Of a DNA stretch of 64,000 bases, positions 51,903 to 60,236 are shown piece by piece; positions within the stretch are counted from its first letter, which is position 1; the number at the start of each line of letters is the position of its first letter. Location of the stretch: assembly GCF_001404985.1 (NCBI RefSeq), contig NZ_JRLF01000004.1:62001-126000 (forward strand). Reading direction: 5' to 3'. The notes beneath the pieces are model-generated. The model was not told the origin of the DNA. It did not search any database and worked only from the letters and a program-made list of their open reading frames with translations. The stretch is from Flavobacterium aquidurense. Its GTDB lineage: Bacteria; Bacteroidota; Bacteroidia; Flavobacteriales; Flavobacteriaceae. The position numbers and the translations under genes are program-made.

Positions 51903-53216
51903 TTACGCTCTCACGATTTTTGCTCCAATAGCTCTCAAACGCTCATCGATACGCTCGTATCCACGATCAATTTGTTCAATATTTTGAATTGTACTTGTTC
52001 CTTTTGCTGAAAGAGCTGCAATCAATAATGAAATTCCGGCACGAATATCCGGAGATGACATTGTTGTAGCTTTTAGCTGAGATTCAAAATTATGCCCCAT
52101 AACTACCGCTCTGTGCGGATCGCATAACATAATTTTTGCTCCCATATCTATTAATTTATCTACGAAGAACAAACGGCTTTCAAACATTTTCTGGTGAATT
52201 AAAACATCGCCTTTTGCCTGCGTTGCCACAACCAAAACAATACTTAATAAGTCAGGCGTAAAACCTGGCCAAGGAGCATCTGCAATTGTTAAAATAGAAC
52301 CATCAATATCTGTTTTTACTTCGTATCCGTCTTTATGAGCAGGAATATAGATATCGTCACCTTGTTTTTCGATTGTAATACCTAATTTTCTAAAAGTATT
52401 CGGGATTAAACCTAAGTTTTCCCAACTTACATTTTTGATCGTGATTTCACTTTTTGTCATAGCCGCAAGACCAATCCAAGAACCAATTTCGATCATATCC
52501 GGCAAAATTGTGTGCTCACAACCACCAAGGCTTTCAACACCTTCGATAGTCAGTAAATTAGATCCAACTCCTGTAATGTTTGCTCCCATTGAGTTTAACA
52601 TTTTACACAATTGTTGCAGGTAAGGCTCACAAGCTGCGTTGTAAACTGTCGTTTTTCCTTTTGCCAAAACAGCAGCCATAACAATATTTGCTGTTCCGGT
52701 AACTGATGCCTCATCAAGCAGCATATCTGTACCTTTCAGTCCTTCTGCAGGAGTTTCTACTCCGTAAAAGTGATCTTCTCTGTTGTATCTGAATTTTGCT
52801 CCAAGGTTAATAAAACCCTCAAAGTGAGTATCTAAACGACGACGGCCTATTTTATCTCCTCCCGGTTTAGGAATATATCCTTTCCCGAAACGAGCCAATA
52901 ATGGTCCAACAATCATAATAGAACCACGAAGTGCTCCACCTTCTTTTTTGAAAGCTTCGGTTTCTAAATATCCAACATTTACTTCATCAGCCTGAAACGT
53001 AATCGAACCCGGTTCATTGCGTTGAATTTTAACTCCTAAATTACCCAACAAGGTGATTAATTTGTTGATGTCAATAATATCGGGAATATTATTAATTTTT
53101 ACCTTATCTCCCGTTAGAAGCACGGCACATAAAATTTGTAATGCCTCATTTTTTGCTCCCTGCGGAGTAATTTCTCCTTTTAAAGGAATTCCTCCTTCGA
53201 TTTTAAAAATTCCCAT
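51903..53216 (-). CDS. murA: UDP-N-acetylglucosamine 1-carboxyvinyltransferase
   Basis: A 437-residue enzyme that adds enolpyruvate from phosphoenolpyruvate to UDP-GlcNAc, the first committed step of peptidoglycan synthesis. Matching features are GGIPLKGEITPQGAKNEALQ at the N-terminus, the catalytic loop PGGDKIGRRRLDTHFEG and DIRAGISLLIAAL near the end. In E. coli the loop has Cys115; here the aligned residue is Asp121 (codon 52854-52856). This Asp form is active but insensitive to fosfomycin in other bacteria. It is about 20 residues longer than E. coli MurA. Upstream lie DUF4290 and DUF493 genes. Confidence 0.95.
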   Translation of the reverse strand: MGIFKIEGGIPLKGEITPQGAKNEALQILCAVLLTGDKVKINNIPDIIDINKLITLLGNLGVKIQRNEPGSITFQADEVNVGYLETEAFKKEGGALRGSIMIVGPLLARFGKGYIPKPGGDKIGRRRLDTHFEGFINLGAKFRYNREDHFYGVETPAEGLKGTDMLLDEASVTGTANIVMAAVLAKGKTTVYNAACEPYLQQLCKMLNSMGANITGVGSNLLTIEGVESLGGCEHTILPDMIEIGSWIGLAAMTKSEITIKNVSWENLGLIPNTFRKLGITIEKQGDDIYIPAHKDGYEVKTDIDGSILTIADAPWPGFTPDLLSIVLVVATQAKGDVLIHQKMFESRLFFVDKLIDMGAKIMLCDPHRAVVMGHNFESQLKATTMSSPDIRAGISLLIAALSAKGTSTIQNIEQIDRGYERIDERLRAIGAKIVRA

Positions 53217-53409
53217 ATTTTTCTTTTAGGTTCTGAGTTACTAAGGTTCTGAGGTTCTAAGTTTTTCTCTTAGTCGCTTAGCTACTTCGCAACTTTTTTA
53301 TTTCTGATTGTTTATTTTAAGCTTCTTAGCTACTAAGACTCTGAGGTTCTAAGTTTTTATTTACGACAAAACCTTAGCAACTTAGTATCTTAGACACTTC
53401 GCAACTTTT
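53217..53409. repeat. duplicated CTAAG/TTCTGAGG array between DUF4290 gene and murA
   Basis: Two imperfect units follow each other. CTGAGGTTCTAAGTTTTT occurs at 53249 and again at 53341. A 26-base stretch ending TTTTTTATTTCTGATT occurs at 53284-53309 and again at 53396-53421, where it forms the last codons and stop of the DUF4290 gene. The words between (CTTAGCTACTAAG, CTTAGTATCTTAG) belong to the degenerate array family also present at 1.64, 34.74 and 34.89 kb. The region separates murA from its probable upstream partners. Confidence 0.75.
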
Positions 53410-54132
53410 TTATTTCTGATTATTGTTTTTTTGAAATGGCTTTGGTTTCCCTGGTCCTTTGTTGTTTTTGTTGCTTTGGATTTTTGGTTGTCCCGGTGGC
53501 GTAATTTTGTTTGACATACGTTTGTTGGTACGCAATAAATCAGTTGTATTCAAAAGCTCTTCTGTGCTTTGTAATAAATTGATTTTTCCTCCTGACAATT
53601 CAAATAAATGTTCAAAAATCACATCATCTTTTACGGTGTCTTTGTTCCAGCTCAAGTATGATTTTTTCATGTGATTGGCAATTACCAATACCAATGCATT
53701 TTTCATTTCGCCTTCTTCCCATTTATTGGCAACATCAATCATGTATTTGATGTTGTTACCATAAAATCTGTATTTTGGAAAGTTTTGCGGGTATTGCAAA
53801 ACATCCGGTTTTAACTGCAATACATCTCTTGACGGAATTGGATATGGTGATTCAACATTCAATTTAAAATCAGACATGATAAAAAGCTGATCCCATAATT
53901 TATGCTGAAAATCAGGCACATCACGCAAATGCGGATTCAGACTTCCCATAACCTGAATGATGTATTTCGCTGCTTTATTGCGCGTTTCATCATCTTCAAT
54001 AATAGTTGCCTGATCGATCAGTTTTTGTAAATGACGACCATATTCCGGAATAAGTAAACGCTGTCTTTCAGAATTGTATTCTAAATTAAAGACAACATCA
54101 TTCGCGACTTCTTTTTTATATTTTTCGACCAT
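53410..54132 (-). CDS. DUF4290 protein
   Basis: A 240-residue soluble protein. The first 180 residues are helical and match DUF4290 (FNLEYNSERQRLLIPEYGRH, AAKYIIQVMGSLNPHLRDVP, HKLWDQLFIMSDF). The last 45 residues are a basic, low-complexity tail rich in Lys, Asn, Pro and Gly (QPKIQSNKNNKGPGKPKPFQ) that may bind nucleic acid. The family is restricted to Bacteroidota and its function is not known. It starts 3 bases after a DUF493 gene and precedes murA. Confidence 0.87.
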   Translation of the reverse strand: MVEKYKKEVANDVVFNLEYNSERQRLLIPEYGRHLQKLIDQATIIEDDETRNKAAKYIIQVMGSLNPHLRDVPDFQHKLWDQLFIMSDFKLNVESPYPIPSRDVLQLKPDVLQYPQNFPKYRFYGNNIKYMIDVANKWEEGEMKNALVLVIANHMKKSYLSWNKDTVKDDVIFEHLFELSGGKINLLQSTEELLNTTDLLRTNKRMSNKITPPGQPKIQSNKNNKGPGKPKPFQKNNNQK

Positions 54133-54135
54133 AAT

Positions 54136-54438
54136 TTATAATGAAACTATACCTTCTATAGTAGAAACTTCTTTGTATTTGCTAATAACCTGGTCAGCAC
54201 TATGCATTGTAACATCTACAGAAACGCTGGTAAATTTACCCGTTTTAGATTTTGTGGTTTTAATAACCGCGCCCATACTGTCAAAAGCTTTTTCAACCCG
54301 TTCGACATTATCGTCGACCGTTGGCACTATAAATTTATACAAATATTCTGCAGGCCAAGTATTTGAGTTATCTAACTCTACCTTTAATCTTTCGTAAAAT
54401 TCGGCGGTGTTTTTTTCTTTATCGTTCTCCATTTGCAC
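54136..54438 (-). CDS. DUF493 (YbeD-like) protein
   Basis: A 100-residue protein with a ferredoxin-like alpha/beta layout: AEFYERLKVELDNSNTWPAE, YKFIVPTVDDNVERVEKAFD, SKTGKFTSVSVDVTMHSADQ, VISKYKEVSTIEGIVSL. This is the DUF493/YbeD pattern with the typical W-P and S-x-x-G-x-Y/F-T-S-V motifs. It may act as a small regulatory domain; the function is unproven. It is the first gene of a probable DUF493-DUF4290-murA-CDF series, 3 bases ahead of DUF4290. Confidence 0.88.
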   Translation of the reverse strand: MQMENDKEKNTAEFYERLKVELDNSNTWPAEYLYKFIVPTVDDNVERVEKAFDSMGAVIKTTKSKTGKFTSVSVDVTMHSADQVISKYKEVSTIEGIVSL

Positions 54439-54452
54439 ATTAAAATAGAACG

Positions 54453-54460
54453 CAAATATA
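54453..54460 (-). promoter_or_regulatory. candidate -7 box (TATATTTG) for the DUF493 series
   Basis: On the minus strand TATATTTG lies 14 bases before the DUF493 start, so the leader would be very short. A -33 TTG is not found. Confidence 0.45.
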
Positions 54461-54475
54461 CGGTTTTGAGTTTAG

Positions 54476-54660
54476 ATTTTTGAGTTTAGATTTTAGATTT
54501 TTTAGGACGAAACTCAGGATGATTTTTTGCCACGAATTTCACTGATTTTCACTAATTAAAATTACCTGTTAAAACTCTATATTTTACACTGTTTAGTTCT
54601 GGTTAATAAATTAAAAATTCGCGGAAATTAGTGGGATTCGTGGCAAAATTTTATATTTGA
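54476..54660. repeat. TTAGATT array and TTTTGCCACGAAT palindrome
   Basis: A GTTTAGATTTTTGAGTTTAG-type array (54472-54503) is followed by perfect 13-bp arms TTTTGCCACGAAT (54524-54536) and ATTCGTGGCAAAA (54636-54648), about 100 bases apart. The inner sequences TTTCACTGATTTTCACTAAT and GAAATTAGTG are also partly complementary. This fills most of the spacer between the DUF493 promoter and the esterase gene. Confidence 0.7.
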
Positions 54661-54718
54661 AAAACTTTGCGCCTTTGCTCCCGATAGCTATTGGGATTAT
54701 AAATTAAACCATATCACA

Positions 54719-55636
54719 ATGAAAAGAATTATCATCTTAGCTTTTATTATTCTCACGTTTCACAATATTCAGGCTCAGGAAATCAAAACCATGACTTATT
54801 TCCAAAATGATACACTAAAACTAGATCTGGATTTGTATTTGCCAAAAAAGAAAACTAACGAAAAAACTCCGCTAATTATTTTTGCTTTTGGAGGAGGTTT
54901 TTCCGGAGGGGATCGTGCAAGCGAAAAAAGTTTCGGATTATTTATGGCACAAAACGGTTATGCCGTAGCCAGCATTTCATATAGTTTATACATGAAAGGA
55001 AAAGATTTTGGATGTAAAGGAACTTTACCTGAAAAAATAAAAGCCATACAAATTGGTGTAAGCGATATGTGGCAGGCAACTTCTTATTTAATAGAAAATG
55101 CCAATACATATAATCTCGATACTTCGAAAATATTTATTTCAGGAATTAGTGCCGGTGCCGAAATTGGCTTTCATGCTTCTTTTTGGGATTACAAACTCAT
55201 GAATCTTTATAAAAACAATTTGCCAAAAGACTTTAAATACGCCGGATTTATTGGCGGCTCAGGAGCGATTCAGGATATTAATTTAATTACAAAAGAAAAA
55301 GCGATACCAATGTTATTGTCGCACGGAAACAATGACGACACTGTTCCGTATAGTGCGGGCTCGCATCGTTCCTGCCCAACAAATTCTTCGGGTTGGCTGA
55401 TTCTATTTGGATCTTATGCCGTTTACAATCATATGAATGATTTGCATAAAGATATTGAACTGATTACTTTTTGTGGCGGTGGTCATGAATTCTCAGGTTA
55501 CCTTTTTCATCAGGGACAACAATATGTATTAGATTTTGTAAATGATGTTTTGAAAAGAAAAAAATTTGAATCACATATTATTGTTCCTTCAGAGAAAAAA
55601 GGCGCGGGTAATGGGAAATATTTGTTTTGTGAGTAA
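54719..55636 (+). CDS. secreted alpha/beta hydrolase (esterase-like)
   Basis: A 305-residue exported hydrolase with signal MKRIIILAFIILTFHNIQAQ. The oxyanion motif FAFGGGFSGGDR is near residue 60. The nucleophile elbow GISAGAEIG is near 143, the acid is in HGNNDDTVPY near 200, and the catalytic His is in FCGGGHEFSG near 243. This layout is that of the carboxylesterase/acetyl-esterase group (BD-FAE-like). A C-terminal tail of about 25 basic residues is extra. The substrate is unknown. A gene for an orphan membrane protein follows after 15 bases. Confidence 0.85.
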   Translation: MKRIIILAFIILTFHNIQAQEIKTMTYFQNDTLKLDLDLYLPKKKTNEKTPLIIFAFGGGFSGGDRASEKSFGLFMAQNGYAVASISYSLYMKGKDFGCKGTLPEKIKAIQIGVSDMWQATSYLIENANTYNLDTSKIFISGISAGAEIGFHASFWDYKLMNLYKNNLPKDFKYAGFIGGSGAIQDINLITKEKAIPMLLSHGNNDDTVPYSAGSHRSCPTNSSGWLILFGSYAVYNHMNDLHKDIELITFCGGGHEFSGYLFHQGQQYVLDFVNDVLKRKKFESHIIVPSEKKGAGNGKYLFCE

Positions 55637-55651
55637 TCTTGTATTAGTAAA

Positions 55652-56329
55652 ATGGAAATAACCAAGTCAGATATTCAAAAGTTGATAGAAGTCAAAAAAG
55701 AAGACACTATCAAGAATCATTTTCTTTACTCAATTACAAAACAATATAAATCATTTGGAGAAATTAAAGAGAACACAATTAAAGTGTGGAAAAGAACAAA
55801 TACCACAGGAATGTCCTATCCGATTTTCACTTTTGAATTTAATTCTGAAAATAAACTTATAAAAACCACTGATAAATTAAATCCAATTGCAAAGTTTTCA
55901 CAATTATTATTTCCCTTGTTCTTCTTTTTTCCTTTACTATTAAACGCTTTTACTGATTTTGAATTCAAGCGTTTCTTCGCCTGCATAAGTGCTTTTCTCT
56001 TTTTAACTTTTGTATGTTATTTAGTCAGTAATAAAATATCTAAATATGAGAAAAAAGAGCAATTAAATGATTTTTACAAAATAATTGGTGTCAAAACAGA
56101 AGACAAACAAGAACGAGAATGGTCCAAATCTAAAATACTAACAAGATTATTTACTTACCCATTTTGTTTTGCATTAATATTAATCAGTATTTTTTCAATT
56201 ATTCCAGAAAGAGGATTTCTATTAGCAATTCCAATGCTTGGAATTATTGGAATCTATTTATATTGTGATCTAAAGCTTATTTTTAAAGATAAAAAGATCA
56301 AAAATAATTCGGCTAAAGCCAAAACCTAA
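55652..56329 (+). CDS. hypothetical four-helix membrane protein
   Basis: I do not recognise this 225-residue protein. It has a hydrophilic N-terminus of about 85 residues (MEITKSDIQKLIEVKKEDTI, YPIFTFEFNSENKLIKTT) followed by four hydrophobic segments: FSQLLFPLFFFFPLLLNAF, FFACISAFLFLTFVCYLV, LFTYPFCFALILISIFSII and FLLAIPMLGIIGIYLY. A charged loop lies between helices 2 and 3. The start, 15 bases after the esterase gene, suggests cotranscription. The last codons contain GGCTAAAGCC, a small palindrome of the adjoining hairpin array. It may be lineage-specific. Confidence 0.65.
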   Translation: MEITKSDIQKLIEVKKEDTIKNHFLYSITKQYKSFGEIKENTIKVWKRTNTTGMSYPIFTFEFNSENKLIKTTDKLNPIAKFSQLLFPLFFFFPLLLNAFTDFEFKRFFACISAFLFLTFVCYLVSNKISKYEKKEQLNDFYKIIGVKTEDKQEREWSKSKILTRLFTYPFCFALILISIFSIIPERGFLLAIPMLGIIGIYLYCDLKLIFKDKKIKNNSAKAKT

Positions 56330-56502
56330 TCAAATCGTTTATTCCGTTGGTTGAAACCAACGGCTATTCAAAATTAAAATTCGTCAATATATATCATCTC
56401 AACTGGACTGAAGTTCAGCCCTACAATATTTGCCGAGCCTACGGCTTTTTTTTCAATTCCGAAGGAATGATTTATTTTATAGAGCTGAACTTTAGTCCAG
56501 TT
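56311..56502. repeat. second array of short GC-rich hairpins
   Basis: Successive palindromes are GGCTAAAGCC (56311-56320), CCGTTGGT-TGAA-ACCAACGG (56344-56363 region) and GCCG-AGCCTA-CGGC (56432-56445). CTGGACTGAAGTTCAGC (56403-56419) is matched, with one mismatch, by its complement at 56484-56500. The words differ from the array at 711-847, but the design is the same: short GC stems with tiny loops in AT-rich spacer DNA. A 61-codon open frame across them reads through the palindromes and is not credible as a gene. Confidence 0.72.
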
Positions 56503-56590
56503 TTAGCAGAAAACAGAACGTTTATCCCCTAAAATTGCGAAATCATTGGCTCAACGTAAAATAATCTTTTTAAATACCAATAAGTTTAGG

Positions 56591-56598
56591 TAAATTTG
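56591..56598 (+). promoter_or_regulatory. candidate -7 box (TAAATTTG)
   Basis: TAAATTTG fits TAnnTTTG 17 bases before the GTG start of the AAA ATPase gene. A -33 TTG is missing at the usual distance. Confidence 0.5.
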
Positions 56599-56615
56599 CG
56601 CTTTATTTTAAGAAA

Positions 56616-57149
56616 GTGCAAAAACAAATCATAGTTCTCATTGGTGGCCCGGGAACGGGAAAATCTACTCTTATCAACGAATTAGTGGCTCGTGGCTACT
56701 GTTGTTATCCTGAAATTTCAAGACAAGTTACTCTCGAAGCACAGCAACGAGGTATCGATCAATTGTTTCTGGAACAGCCTTTATTATTTAGCGAAATGCT
56801 GCTTGAAGGACGCATTAAACAATACGAAGATGCACTTGAAGAACCGGATAATGTAGTTTTTATAGATCGCGGAATCCCCGATGTTGTAGCTTATATGGAT
56901 TATATTGGTGATGATTATCCTGCACATTTTACAAAAGCGTGCGAGGACTTTAAATACACTAAAACTTTTATTTTACCGCCTTGGGAAGAAATTTATGAAT
57001 GCGACACAGAGCGCTACGAAAATTTTGAACAGGCATTGACAATTCAGAAACACCTTGTTGAAACATATAAGAAATATGGCTACGACTTAATTGAAGTACC
57101 AAAAGATACGGTTGACAATAGAATTCTTTATATCTTAGATAAAATTTAG
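56616..57149 (+). CDS. AAA_28-type P-loop ATPase/kinase
   Basis: A 177-residue P-loop protein with Walker A LIGGPGTGKSTLI (residues 8-20) and VFIDRGIPDVVAYMDYIG, the D-R-G-x-P-D motif shared by AAA_28/NadR-like kinases. TERYENFEQALTIQKHLVE follows as lid. The start is GTG at 56616, because no ATG exists before the P-loop, and it lies just after a -7 box. Related proteins phosphorylate small substrates such as nicotinamide riboside, but the substrate here is unknown. The next gene is recQ, 64 bases on. Confidence 0.82.
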   Translation: MQKQIIVLIGGPGTGKSTLINELVARGYCCYPEISRQVTLEAQQRGIDQLFLEQPLLFSEMLLEGRIKQYEDALEEPDNVVFIDRGIPDVVAYMDYIGDDYPAHFTKACEDFKYTKTFILPPWEEIYECDTERYENFEQALTIQKHLVETYKKYGYDLIEVPKDTVDNRILYILDKI

Positions 57150-57153
57150 GCCT

Positions 57154-57206
57154 GTTTTAAAGTTGTAAAACTAGAAACTGATTTCTAAATTTTTTAACTT
57201 TAAAAC
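57154..57206. repeat. 11-bp inverted repeat upstream of recQ
   Basis: GTTTTAAAGTT (57154-57164) and AACTTTAAAAC (57196-57206) are exact complements around an AT-rich 31-base interior, ending 7 bases before the recQ start. It could fold in the recQ leader and hide the ribosome-binding site, or end the ATPase transcript. There is no T-tract. Confidence 0.45.
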
Positions 57207-57213
57207 GAGACCA

Positions 57214-59109
57214 ATGCCAGAAGCTCAGGAAATTCTTTTAAAATACTGGAAACACAGCAGTTTCAGACCGTTGCAAATGGAAATCATTGACTCGGTTTTA
57301 GACGGTAAGGACACTTTTGCATTACTCCCAACCGGTGGCGGAAAATCGATTTGTTTTCAGGTTCCGGCAATGATGCAGGAAGGCATCTGTCTGGTCGTTT
57401 CACCCTTGGTTGCCTTGATGAAAGATCAGGTGGCAAATTTGCAAAAGCGAGACATTAAAGCCATTGCACTGACGGGCGGAATTCATACTGAAGAAATTAT
57501 CGATCTTCTGGACAATTGCCAGTTTGGAAATTATAAGTTTTTATATCTTTCTCCGGAGCGACTTCAGTCAGACTGGATTTTGGAACGCATTAAAAATCTT
57601 CCTATAAATTTAATTGCGATTGATGAAGCGCATTGTGTTTCGCAATGGGGACATGATTTTCGTCCGGCATATTTAAAGATTTCAGAACTTAAAAAATACT
57701 TTGTCAAAATTCCGTTTTTAGCTTTGACTGCTACAGCAACTCCACGAGTTATTGAAGATATTAAAACAGAATTGGGCTTAAAAGATCCGGTACTTTTCCA
57801 GCAATCTTTTGAAAGAAAAAACATTGCTTACATGGTTTTTGAAGTCGAAGACAAATTGTATCGCACAGAACAAATTTTAAAGAAAAATCCGCAGCCTTCT
57901 ATTATATATGTACGAAATAGAAAATCGTGCCTGAATATGTCGGCGCAATTACAATCTTTAGGATTCAAGGCTACCTATTATCACGGAGGACTTTCGGCTA
58001 AAGAAAAAGACAAAAACATGCAATTATGGATGTCTGAACAAGCGCAGGTTATTGTAGCAACAAATGCGTTTGGAATGGGGATTGATAAAGACAATGTAAA
58101 AACAGTTATTCATACCCAGCTTCCTGAGAATATAGAAAACTATTATCAGGAATCCGGAAGAGCGGGACGAAACGGCGAGAAAGCATTCTCGGTTGTATTA
58201 ACCAATTCATCAGACAGTATGCAGTCTGAACAACAATTTTTAAGCATTTTACCGGATAAAAAGTTTCTGAATACTATATATGTTAAACTTTGCAATTATT
58301 TTCAGATTGCTTATGGCGAAGGTTTAGATGATTCTTTTTCGTTTAAACTAAATCACTTTTGCCAGAAGTACGACTTCCCTACCCTAAAAACATATAATGC
58401 TTTACAGTTTTTGAATCAGCAGGGAATCATTACAATGTCTCAGGAATTCTCAGAAAAAATCACCATGCAGTTTTTGATCGAATCAAAAGAAGTCATTAGA
58501 TATATGAGCCTGAATTCTAATGACGAAGAAATCATTCTGGCGATTTTAAGGACTTATCCCGGAATTTACGAAATGAAAACACCTTTTAATATTTCGCTAA
58601 TTGCAAAAAAATCCAATCGTACCGAAGAACAAGTTGCCGCAGTCTTAGAAAAATTAAGAGAAAAAGAAATTATCGATTATAAATCGAAAAATAGTGACGC
58701 CACCATATTATTTAATGAAGTCAGAGAAGATGAATTAACTATAAACAGAGTTGCCAAATATCTGGAAAAACAGAATCAGCTTAAAAAAGATCAGCTTTTA
58801 TCTGTGCTATATTATATAAAGGACAGAAAAACCTGCAAAAACAGATTAATTTTAGATTATTTTGGAGAAGAGACAACAGAGAACTGTGGTGTTTGTTCCT
58901 ATTGTATTACACAAAAAGGCAAAATAACCGAAGCAGATTCAATTGCTGATAAAATTCTACATGTACTAAAAACGGCCGCTTTGACTTCGAGGGAAATTCA
59001 GTCCCAAATAAAATTAGATACAAATGATGTAATTCTGGCACTTCAGGAATTACTTGAAAACAACTATATAACCATTCAGGCAAACAATAAATACACTTTA
59101 AAACTATAA
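57214..59109 (+). CDS. recQ: RecQ-family ATP-dependent DNA helicase
   Basis: A 631-residue 3'-5' helicase. Motif 0 and I are FRPLQMEIIDSVLDGKDTFA and LLPTGGGKSICFQ. Motif II with the aromatic loop is IDEAHCVSQWGHDFRP, and VATNAFGMGIDKDNVKTVIH and ESGRAGR are motifs V and VI. The RecQ zinc-binding region keeps Cys residues in YYIKDRKTCKNRLILDYFGE and NCGVCSYC. A winged helix follows, and the HRDC domain of E. coli RecQ is not obvious. It acts in recombination and fork repair. The stop overlaps the fmt start by one base. Confidence 0.94.
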   Translation: MPEAQEILLKYWKHSSFRPLQMEIIDSVLDGKDTFALLPTGGGKSICFQVPAMMQEGICLVVSPLVALMKDQVANLQKRDIKAIALTGGIHTEEIIDLLDNCQFGNYKFLYLSPERLQSDWILERIKNLPINLIAIDEAHCVSQWGHDFRPAYLKISELKKYFVKIPFLALTATATPRVIEDIKTELGLKDPVLFQQSFERKNIAYMVFEVEDKLYRTEQILKKNPQPSIIYVRNRKSCLNMSAQLQSLGFKATYYHGGLSAKEKDKNMQLWMSEQAQVIVATNAFGMGIDKDNVKTVIHTQLPENIENYYQESGRAGRNGEKAFSVVLTNSSDSMQSEQQFLSILPDKKFLNTIYVKLCNYFQIAYGEGLDDSFSFKLNHFCQKYDFPTLKTYNALQFLNQQGIITMSQEFSEKITMQFLIESKEVIRYMSLNSNDEEIILAILRTYPGIYEMKTPFNISLIAKKSNRTEEQVAAVLEKLREKEIIDYKSKNSDATILFNEVREDELTINRVAKYLEKQNQLKKDQLLSVLYYIKDRKTCKNRLILDYFGEETTENCGVCSYCITQKGKITEADSIADKILHVLKTAALTSREIQSQIKLDTNDVILALQELLENNYITIQANNKYTLKL

Positions 59110-60056
59110 TGGAAAAATTGAGAATTATATTTATGGGAACTCCGGAATTTGCTGTTGGCATTCTGGATACCATTATTAAAAACAATTATGATGTTGTTGG
59201 CGTTATTACAGCGGCAGATAAACCGGCGGGACGTGGACAAAAAATAAAATATTCGGCAGTAAAAGAATATGCACTGGCAAACAATCTTACTTTATTACAA
59301 CCTGCAAATTTAAAAGATGAAGGTTTTCTTGCCGAGTTAAAAGCACTAAATGCCAATTTACAAATAGTTGTTGCCTTTAGAATGTTACCAAAATTAGTTT
59401 GGGAAATGCCAAAATTTGGAACTTTTAATCTTCACGCTTCTCTTTTGCCAAATTATCGTGGTGCCGCACCTATTAACTGGGCTATTATTAATGGCGAAAC
59501 CAAAACCGGAGTTACTACATTTTTTATTGACGACAAAATTGATACCGGTGCAATGATCTTAAATTCTGAAATTGCTATAGAACCGGCAGAAAATGCAGGA
59601 CAATTGCACGACCGATTAATGGTATTAGGAAGCGAGACTGTAATTGATACCTTAAAAGTTATTGAAAACGGAAATGTAACAACAACTATCCAGGAAGATG
59701 ATGCCGAAATTAAAACGGCTTACAAACTAAATAAGGAAAATTGTAAGATCGACTGGACAAAATCCGGAGACGAAATCAATAATTTAATTCGAGGTTTAAG
59801 TCCATATCCTGCATCCTGGTGTTTTCTAAAAGATAAAAATGAAGAGTTAAGCATCAAAATATATGAGGCAAAATTAATTTCAGAAACACATTCTTTTGAG
59901 GTTGGAAGTTTGATTAGCAGTAAAAAAGAAATCAAAATTGCGGTTGAAAATGGTTTCATTCAGCTCATAAGTTTACAGTTACCCGGAAAAAAGAGAATGC
60001 AGGTAGCAGAATTGCTAAACGGGATAACTTTTTCTGATAGTGCAAAGGTCTATTAA
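59109..60056 (+). CDS. fmt: methionyl-tRNA formyltransferase
   Basis: A 315-residue enzyme that formylates the initiator Met-tRNA. It starts MEKLRIIFMGTPEFAVGILD with the formyltransferase fold. The catalytic loop FNLHASLLPNYRGAAPINWA holds the Asn and His, and IDDKIDTGAM supplies the Asp. The C-terminal OB-like domain (SLISSKKEIKIAVENGFIQL) binds tRNA. The ATG uses the last base of the recQ stop codon, so translation is coupled. Length is normal. Confidence 0.96.
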   Translation: MEKLRIIFMGTPEFAVGILDTIIKNNYDVVGVITAADKPAGRGQKIKYSAVKEYALANNLTLLQPANLKDEGFLAELKALNANLQIVVAFRMLPKLVWEMPKFGTFNLHASLLPNYRGAAPINWAIINGETKTGVTTFFIDDKIDTGAMILNSEIAIEPAENAGQLHDRLMVLGSETVIDTLKVIENGNVTTTIQEDDAEIKTAYKLNKENCKIDWTKSGDEINNLIRGLSPYPASWCFLKDKNEELSIKIYEAKLISETHSFEVGSLISSKKEIKIAVENGFIQLISLQLPGKKRMQVAELLNGITFSDSAKVY

Positions 60057-60162
60057 GCTCAGTAAAACAGGGGTTTGTACTTCTTTTAAGACGATTAAGC
60101 TCCTGCGTTATGAACAAAAAAAGCAAGTTATTAACAATTTTTGCTAAAAATAAAGAAAACAC

Positions 60163-60192
60163 TTGCAAGGAACGGATTTCCTACTAAATTTG
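60163..60192 (+). promoter_or_regulatory. promoter of the HU gene
   Basis: TTG at 60163-60165 and TAAATTTG at 60185-60192 are separated by 19 bases, an ideal flavobacterial promoter. The ATG of the HU gene follows 44 bases later. Confidence 0.85.
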
Positions 60193-60236
60193 TGTATTAA
60201 CAATTTTTTTTAACCAACAATTAATAACTAATTATT

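Noticed and set aside
53217..53421. A CRISPR-like array
   Set aside because: The repeated words are short, degenerate and irregularly spaced, there are no unique spacers of constant length, and no cas genes are present.
56347..56532. A 61-codon plus-strand open frame after the orphan membrane protein
   Set aside because: It runs straight through the hairpin array, its sequence is dictated by palindromes, and it has no ribosome-binding site or protein-like pattern.
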